DNA of 64,000 nt from Rhodoferax potami (GTDB lineage: Bacteria > Pseudomonadota > Gammaproteobacteria > Burkholderiales > Burkholderiaceae_C), in assembly GCF_032193765.1 (NCBI RefSeq), contig NZ_JAVBIJ010000001.1, positions 992,001 to 1,056,000 on the forward strand, written 5' to 3'. This document shows positions 58,678-64,000 of this stretch, in pieces. Below the pieces are notes generated by a model. It was not told the origin of the DNA, did no database searches, and saw only the letters and a program-made list of their open reading frames with translations. The translations under genes were made by a program, and so were the position numbers. Each line of letters opens with the position of its first letter. Position 1 is the stretch's first letter.

Positions 58678-61269
58678 ATGCGAATCGACAAACTGACCAC
58701 CAAATTTCAAGAAGCCCTGGCAGAGGCGCAAACGCTTGCGCTGACCCATGACAACGCCTTTATCGAGCCTGTGCACGTCCTCGCGGCCATGATCCGCACC
58801 GACGATGCGCCCAAGGCCTTGATGAACCGGGCCGGCGTCAATGTGGCGGGCTTGCTGGCGTCTGCCGAGGCCGGCATCAAGCGCCTGCCGCAGGTGCAAG
58901 GCCATGAGCAGGTCACCGTGGGGCGCGACATGGTGTCGCTGCTGCAGGCGGCCGAGAAAGAAGCCATCAAGCGTGGCGACCAGTTCATTGCCGGCGAACT
59001 GTTTTTGCTGGCCGTGGCCGACCACAAGGGCGACGCCGGCCAAATGGCCCGCACCAACGGCCTGACCCGCAAGAGCCTGGAATCCGCGATTGACGCCGTG
59101 CGTGGCGGCCAGAAGGTGGACAGTTCGGACGCGGAAGACCAGCGCGAATCCCTCAAGAAATACTGCATCGACCTGACCGAGCGCGCCCGCATGGGCAAGC
59201 TGGACCCGGTGATCGGGCGGGACGATGAAATCCGCCGCGCCATCCAGGTGCTGCAGCGCCGCACCAAAAACAACCCCGTCTTGATCGGCGAGCCCGGTGT
59301 GGGCAAAACCGCCATCGTCGAAGGACTGGCCCAGCGCATCGTGGAGGGCGAAGTGCCCGACAGCCTGAAAGGCAAACGCGTGCTTTCGCTGGACATGGCT
59401 GCACTGTTGGCGGGTGCCAAGTTCCGCGGCGAGTTTGAAGAACGGTTGAAGAACGTGCTCAAGGACCTGGCCAAGGACGAAGGCCAGACCATCGTCTTCA
59501 TCGACGAGCTGCACACCATGGTGGGCGCTGGCAAGGGCGAGGGCGCCATGGATGCCGGCAACATGCTCAAGCCGGCGCTAGCCCGTGGCGAACTGCACTG
59601 CGTGGGCGCCACCACGCTGGACGAGTACCGCAAATACATTGAAAAAGACGCTGCGCTGGAACGCCGCTTCCAGAAAATTCTGGTGGGCGAGCCCACGGTG
59701 GAAGCCACCATCGCCATCCTGCGCGGCCTCAAAGAGCGCTATGAAGTGCACCACGGTGTGGACATCACTGACCCGGCCATCGTGGCTGCGGCCGAGCTGA
59801 GCCACCGCTACATCACCGATCGTTTTTTGCCGGACAAAGCCATTGATCTGATTGACGAAGCGGCCAGCAAAATCAAGATTGAGCTGGACTCCAAGCCCGA
59901 GGTCATGGACAAGCTGGACCGCCGTTTGATCCAGCTGCAGATCGAGCGTGAAGCTGTCAAGAAAGAGAAAGACGAAGCCTCGCTCAAGCGCTTTGAGCTG
60001 ATCAATGAAGAGATCAATAGCCTGCAAAAAGAGATCGCCGATCTGGACGAAATCTGGAAGGCTGAGAAAGCCACTGCCCAGGGCAGCGCACAGGTGCGTG
60101 AAGAGATCGACAAGCTGCGCACCCAGATCGAGAGCCTGACCCGCAAGGGCGACTTGGCCAAAGTGGCCGAGCTGCAATACGGCAAACTGCCCGAGCTGGA
60201 AAAGCGCCTCAAGGAAGCCCAGGACCAGGAAGCCGGCAAAGCGGCCAAGGGCGGGCCCAACAGGCTTCTGCGCACCCAAGTGGGGGCGGAGGAAATTGCC
60301 GAGGTGGTGAGCCGCGCTACCGGTATACCGGTGGCCAAGATGATGCAGGGCGAGCGGGACAAGCTGCTGCAAATGGAAGGCAAGCTGCGCGACCGCGTGG
60401 TGGGGCAAGAAGAAGCCATTGCCGCCGTGTCCAACGCCATCCGCCGTTCCCGCTCGGGCCTGTCGGACCCGAACCGGCCTACCGGTTCCTTTTTGTTCCT
60501 CGGCCCTACGGGCGTGGGCAAGACCGAGCTGTGCAAGGCGCTGGCCGGTTTCTTGTTTGACAGCGAAGAGCATCTGGTACGCATCGACATGAGCGAGTTC
60601 ATGGAGAAGCATTCGGTCGCCCGTCTGATCGGCGCACCCCCCGGTTACGTGGGTTACGAGGAAGGCGGTTACCTGACTGAAGCCGTGCGCCGCAAGCCCT
60701 ATGCCGTGCTGCTGCTCGATGAGGTGGAAAAAGCCCACCCCGACGTGTTCAACGTGCTGCTGCAAGTGCTGGACGATGGCCGCCTGACCGACGGCCAGGG
60801 CCGCACCGTGGACTTTAAAAACACCGTGATCGTGATGACCAGCAACATCGGCAGCCAGCTCATCCAGAGCATGGTGGGGCAGGACTACGAAGACGTGAAA
60901 GAAGCAGTGACCGGCGAGCTGAAGAACCACTTCCGCCCCGAGTTCCTGAACCGGATCGACGAGACCGTGGTCTTCCACTCGCTGGATGCTGCCAACATCG
61001 CCTCCATTGCCAAGATCCAGCTGGCCACGCTGATGGCGCGTCTGGCCAAGATGGACTTGACGCTGTCGGTGAGCGACGCGGCGGTGGCCGAGCTGGCCAA
61101 GGTGGGCTTCGACCCGGTGTTCGGTGCGCGGCCCTTGAAGCGCGCTATCCAGCAGCGCATTGAGAACCCGCTCTCCAAGCTGCTGCTCGAAGGCAAGTTC
61201 CTGCCCAAATCGACGATTCAGGTGGGGGTGGACCCCATCCTGGCGCCGGGGCAGTTCAGCTTCAGTTAA
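58678..61269 (+). CDS. clpB: ATP-dependent disaggregase ClpB
   Basis: ClpB rescues aggregated proteins together with DnaK. The 863-residue Hsp100 has an N-terminal Clp-N domain ([22 protein letters not shown]) and AAA1 with Walker [10 protein letters not shown] coiled-coil M-domain (about 400-530: [20 protein letters not shown]) is followed by AAA2 with Walker [10 protein letters not shown] and pore loop GYVGYEEGG. It starts at 58678 after GAGGAG. Its stop overlaps the convergent AhpD-like gene by 4 bp. Confidence 0.97.
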   Translation: MRIDKLTTKFQEALAEAQTLALTHDNAFIEPVHVLAAMIRTDDAPKALMNRAGVNVAGLLASAEAGIKRLPQVQGHEQVTVGRDMVSLLQAAEKEAIKRGDQFIAGELFLLAVADHKGDAGQMARTNGLTRKSLESAIDAVRGGQKVDSSDAEDQRESLKKYCIDLTERARMGKLDPVIGRDDEIRRAIQVLQRRTKNNPVLIGEPGVGKTAIVEGLAQRIVEGEVPDSLKGKRVLSLDMAALLAGAKFRGEFEERLKNVLKDLAKDEGQTIVFIDELHTMVGAGKGEGAMDAGNMLKPALARGELHCVGATTLDEYRKYIEKDAALERRFQKILVGEPTVEATIAILRGLKERYEVHHGVDITDPAIVAAAELSHRYITDRFLPDKAIDLIDEAASKIKIELDSKPEVMDKLDRRLIQLQIEREAVKKEKDEASLKRFELINEEINSLQKEIADLDEIWKAEKATAQGSAQVREEIDKLRTQIESLTRKGDLAKVAELQYGKLPELEKRLKEAQDQEAGKAAKGGPNRLLRTQVGAEEIAEVVSRATGIPVAKMMQGERDKLLQMEGKLRDRVVGQEEAIAAVSNAIRRSRSGLSDPNRPTGSFLFLGPTGVGKTELCKALAGFLFDSEEHLVRIDMSEFMEKHSVARLIGAPPGYVGYEEGGYLTEAVRRKPYAVLLLDEVEKAHPDVFNVLLQVLDDGRLTDGQGRTVDFKNTVIVMTSNIGSQLIQSMVGQDYEDVKEAVTGELKNHFRPEFLNRIDETVVFHSLDAANIASIAKIQLATLMARLAKMDLTLSVSDAAVAELAKVGFDPVFGARPLKRAIQQRIENPLSKLLLEGKFLPKSTIQVGVDPILAPGQFSFS

Positions 61270-61619
61270 GCCGTCTGGGGCGCCATGGCGTCCCAGGCTG
61301 CAGCGGCTTCTGCGGCGTACATCAGGGCAGGGCCGCCGCCCATGTAGACGCACACGGCCAACATCTCGTCCAGCTCAGCACGGGTGCAGCCCAGTTTGTG
61401 CAAGGCCTTCACATGAAAGCCGATGCAGCCCGAGCAACGCTGGGTGATGCCTATGGCCAGCGCCATCAACTCTTTGTGTTTTGCGCTCAGGGCGCCTTCC
61501 GCCATCGATGCCTTGGCCAACAGCCCAAAGCCTTGCATGGCCTCGGGTTGCGTCTTGCGCAAGGGACCCAGGTTTTCGTTGATCTGCTTGATGAGGGTGC
61601 TGTGGTCGAAAGAGCTCAT
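61266..61619 (-). CDS. carboxymuconolactone decarboxylase / AhpD-like protein
   Basis: The 117-residue all-helical protein has the AhpD-type redox motif CSGCIGFH (CxxC with downstream His) after [15 protein letters not shown]. Such proteins are alkylhydroperoxidase-like or of unknown function. ATG at 61619 gives [18 protein letters not shown]; the longer frame enters the promoter region. It is convergent with clpB. Confidence 0.9.
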   Translation of the reverse strand: MSSFDHSTLIKQINENLGPLRKTQPEAMQGFGLLAKASMAEGALSAKHKELMALAIGITQRCSGCIGFHVKALHKLGCTRAELDEMLAVCVYMGGGPALMYAAEAAAAWDAMAPQTA

Positions 61620-61702
61620 GGGTTGTACCGTGGAATAGGGAAAAGTCCACTGTAGATACAACGACACGCTGGCATCTTGATACGCCGCAATTTCAGATCA
61701 AA

Positions 61703-61756
61703 CAGTGCTATAGCGCTCGTCAAATATGCGCGATTAGCTATCAATTCAGGAGCGTT
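61703..61756 (-). repeat. dispersed palindromic repeat, copy H, at the ABC permease stop
   Basis: On the minus strand: CTCCTGAATTGATAGC, then TAATCGCGC, a spacer and GAGCGCTATAGCAC. The head is inverted relative to copy A. The TGA stop and the last residues (TLLN) of the upstream permease lie in the head. Confidence 0.7.
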
Positions 61757-62523
61757 TTGCCAGCAGTGTCAGTGGCGTCCCACTGCAGTCGTCGTGCCAG
61801 GCGATCAAACGCGAGGTCCGCCGAGATCGCCAACAGGCCTACCAGCACCGCCCCTTGCAACACATAAGCGGTGTTGAACCCCGAGAGCCCGACGATGATC
61901 GGCGAGCCCAGCGTTTTAGCCCCCACGGTAGAGGCAATAGCCGCGGTGCCGATATTGACGATGACCGAGGTGCGCACCCCCGCCAGCCACAGCGGCAGTG
62001 CTAGCGGAATCTGCACTTGGGTGAGGATGTGCCGCGGCGACAGGCCCATGGCGCGGGCGGATTCCAGCACCGGGCGCGGCACCGACTCCAGCCCGGCCAG
62101 CGTGCCTTGCAACACTGGCAGTAGCCCGAAGAGTGACAAAGCAATCAGGGCCGGTAGCTCGCCGAAACCGACCGCCGGCACTGCCACCGCCAATATCGCC
62201 ACTGGTGGAAAAGTTTGGCCCATGGCGGCTAGTGCCTCCAGCAGGGGCCGGAAGGCTCGGCCTGCAGGCCGCGTGGCCGCTACGCCAGCGGCTGTGCCCA
62301 GCAGAATAGCGATTGCGCTGGACAACAGCACCAGCCCCAAGTGCTGCCAGAGCAATTGAGCCAATGGCTCTTGCAAATACACCGGGCGAGGCAGGGCCGG
62401 GAAAAGCGCGGCAAACACAGGCGTGCTGTGTGGCAGTCCGTAGGCCAGCGCGAGCAGCGCGGCCAGCGTCCACAACAGCCGATCGCTCCACCAGCGGGGT
62501 GCGTGCCCCCGTGCCTCAGCCAT
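61741..62523 (-). CDS. osmoprotectant-type ABC transporter permease
   Basis: This is an inner-membrane permease of 260 residues with about six helices and the BPD-type cytoplasmic loop ([24 protein letters not shown]), which contacts the ATPase. Sequence style fits OpuCB/YehW-type permeases for glycine betaine, choline or related solutes. It starts 8 bp inside the end of the ATPase gene. The C-terminal residues and stop codon come from repeat copy H. Confidence 0.88.
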   Translation of the reverse strand: MAEARGHAPRWWSDRLLWTLAALLALAYGLPHSTPVFAALFPALPRPVYLQEPLAQLLWQHLGLVLLSSAIAILLGTAAGVAATRPAGRAFRPLLEALAAMGQTFPPVAILAVAVPAVGFGELPALIALSLFGLLPVLQGTLAGLESVPRPVLESARAMGLSPRHILTQVQIPLALPLWLAGVRTSVIVNIGTAAIASTVGAKTLGSPIIVGLSGFNTAYVLQGAVLVGLLAISADLAFDRLARRLQWDATDTAGKTLLN

Positions 62524-63454
62524 GCCGTGCTTCCAGCAAATCGGCGGCGCTCACCCGGCCCAGCACCGCGCCGCTCGAGTTGAGGACGCCCAGGCACGAC
62601 ACGCCCAGTGCCGCCATCTGAGAAATAGCCTCCCGCACCGTGGCGGTATCGGCAATTGCGTGGGCTGGCGTGGCCCCCTGCAGCGCTTGCACCAAGGGCG
62701 CAATCGGCCGCAGCGAGAGCTGCTTGAGTCCCAAGTCTGCGCGCCCCATAAAGTCGGCCACAAAGTCGCTCGCAGGTTGCTGCAGCAGTTCCAGCGGTGT
62801 GCCCACCTGCGCGATTCGGCCCTGGTTCAGCAGCACGATGCGGGTGGCTAAGAGCAAGGCTTCGTCAATGTCGTGGGTGACCAGCACAATGGTTTTGCCG
62901 GTGGCGCGGTGAATGCGCTTGAGCTCCAGCTGCAGGGTAGCGCGGGTCACAGGGTCTAGCGCGCCAAAGGGTTCGTCCATCAGCAGCACATCGGGGTCAG
63001 CGGCCAGCGCGCGCGCCACGCCCACCCGCTGCTGTTGCCCGCCCGAGAGCTGGTGCGGGTAGCGGCTCGCGTATTGCTCGGGGGCCAAGTCCAGCAGTTG
63101 CAGCAGTTCGGTGACCCGGGCTTGCACGCGGGCGGCATCCCAGCCCAGCAGCGTGGGCACGGTGGCAATGTTGCGCGCCACCGTCCAGTGCGGGAACAGG
63201 CCCACCGACTGAATGGTGTAGCCCATGCGGCGGCGCAAGTCCTGCACATTGAAGCTGTAAATTTCTTCGCCGCCCAGCAGGATGCGGCCGCCATCGTGGT
63301 CGACCATGCGGTTGATCATCTTCAGCGCAGTCGATTTGCCGGAGCCCGAGGGCCCTAGCAGCACTACCAGTTCGCCTTGGGCGATGTGCAGGTTCAGGTC
63401 GGTGATGGCCGGTGTGCCGTCGTAAGACTTGCAGGTGTGGTCAAAAGTAATCAT
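62516..63454 (-). CDS. osmoprotectant-type ABC transporter ATP-binding protein with CBS domain
   Basis: This is a 312-residue ABC ATPase: Walker [10 protein letters not shown], signature [15 protein letters not shown], Walker [13 protein letters not shown]. The C-terminal ~65 residues look like a CBS motif ([40 protein letters not shown]), as in OpuA/OpuC-type ATPases where it senses ionic strength. It overlaps both neighbouring permease genes. Confidence 0.92.
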   Translation of the reverse strand: MITFDHTCKSYDGTPAITDLNLHIAQGELVVLLGPSGSGKSTALKMINRMVDHDGGRILLGGEEIYSFNVQDLRRRMGYTIQSVGLFPHWTVARNIATVPTLLGWDAARVQARVTELLQLLDLAPEQYASRYPHQLSGGQQQRVGVARALAADPDVLLMDEPFGALDPVTRATLQLELKRIHRATGKTIVLVTHDIDEALLLATRIVLLNQGRIAQVGTPLELLQQPASDFVADFMGRADLGLKQLSLRPIAPLVQALQGATPAHAIADTATVREAISQMAALGVSCLGVLNSSGAVLGRVSAADLLEARHG

Positions 63455-64000
63455 GCGGCGGGCGTCTCCAGCAAGGTGCCGAGCGCCTTGAAAAAATGGT
63501 CTACCAGCAATGCCAGCAGCACGATGGGAATCACACCCAGCATCACCAGCTCGTTGGCCGCGCTGAACAAGCCGTCAAACATGATGCTGCCCAATCCACC
63601 CGCACCCACCAGTGCGGTCACTGCAGCCAGGCCCGTGGTTTGCACGACTGCCGTGCGCAGACCGATCAGTAGCACCGGCAAGGCCAGCGGCAGCTCCACA
63701 TGCCAGAGCACTTGCCGCGGTGTCATGCCCATGGCGCGCGCCGCGGTGACAGTAGCCTCCGGCACCTGCTCCAGCCCGGCCAAGGCCGAGCGCACGATGG
63801 GCAGCAACGCATACAGCAGCAGCGCCAGCACCGCAGGCGCCAGGCCCACACCGCTAATGCCCAGCCGGGCCAGCGCAGGGGCTTGGGCGGCCAGCCACGC
63901 CAGCGGCGCCATCAACAAGCCGAACAGGGCGATGGACGGGATGGTTTGAATCACATTCAGCACCGGCAACAGCGTCTTGCGCAGGCGCGGCGCACGGGTC
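63451..64000 (-). CDS. osmoprotectant-type ABC transporter permease, 5' end outside window
   Basis: The frame is open to the window edge, so the N-terminus is missing and at least 182 residues are visible. It contains several membrane helices and the EAA-like loop AARAMGMTPRQVLWHVELPLALP. It is the second permease of the same importer and overlaps the ATPase start by 4 bp. A substrate-binding protein gene is expected further upstream but is not seen. Confidence 0.88.
   Translation of the reverse strand, partial: TRAPRLRKTLLPVLNVIQTIPSIALFGLLMAPLAWLAAQAPALARLGISGVGLAPAVLALLLYALLPIVRSALAGLEQVPEATVTAARAMGMTPRQVLWHVELPLALPVLLIGLRTAVVQTTGLAAVTALVGAGGLGSIMFDGLFSAANELVMLGVIPIVLLALLVDHFFKALGTLLETPAA

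Noticed and set aside
59578..61353. 591-codon open frame antisense to clpB
   Set aside because: High-GC shadow of the clpB reading frame; clpB has complete domain structure and motifs, and the antisense product has low-complexity His/Gln/Val/Leu composition.

Overview
The window looks like a chromosomal segment from a Burkholderiales betaproteobacterium, most likely a member of Comamonadaceae (Rhodoferax/Curvibacter-like). The reasons are gene content and order (hupB, tRNA-Val, ppiD; earP-efp; surE-pcm-nlpD; rpsF-priB-rpsR-rplI-dnaB), moderately high GC, and a family of short dispersed palindromic repeats. The genus cannot be fixed from the sequence alone. Almost all of it is ordinary core chromosome. 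There is one clear insertion sequence, no prophage, no CRISPR array and no rRNA.

Layout. 1-3441: a partial DUF1499 gene and a patatin-like lipoprotein gene cut by an IS21-family element (596-2733) with a 4-bp target duplication. 3446-13575: a phasin with a well-formed promoter and operator region, a same-strand run of metabolic genes (thioesterase, nitroreductase, pncB, 2-hydroxyacid dehydrogenase, rmuC, MFS transporter), then LOG, and the EF-P/EarP pair. 13624-25982: uvrC, pgsA, hupB, tRNA-Val, ppiD, tRNA-His, a quinone oxidoreductase, surE-pcm-nlpD, rlmD (no rpoS between nlpD and rlmD), a small lipoprotein, a BI-1 family membrane protein and a GlcG/HbpS-like protein.

26061-39832 is an iron island. 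It has a minus-strand energised-uptake run (bfd, TonB-dependent receptor, PiuC-like dioxygenase, tonB, exbB, exbD, hemP), a Sel1-repeat gene with a frameshift in a G8 tract, a four-gene imelysin/di-haem/imelysin/DUF1513 operon, bacterioferritin, and a divergent three-gene unit ending in a DUF2325 protein. Fur-box-like palindromes sit at the controlling positions. These genes plausibly take up, reduce or handle, and store iron under one regulator.

39786-51145: ppsR/ppsA (PEP synthase and its regulator), an unusual sodium:solute symporter that is a DUF4212-SSS fusion with a coiled-coil insert and an EF-hand loop, the rpsF operon with a near-consensus promoter and leader hairpins, dnaB, phoH and a Bcp-type peroxiredoxin. 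51299-64000: a Mth938-like gene, an AlaA-type aminotransferase, hom-thrC, moeA-moaD-moaE, an unrecognised protein, clpB with a sigma-32-like promoter, an AhpD-like gene, and an osmoprotectant-type ABC importer that runs off the window end.

The structural signal that gene calls do not explain is a family of roughly 40-60 bp palindromic repeats (head GCTAT...ATAGC, tail CGCGC...GCGCTAG). Copies lie between genes, but others supply stop codons (phoH, DUF1513, ABC permease), abut a start codon (moeA), or lie inside coding sequence, including the signal peptide of an imelysin.
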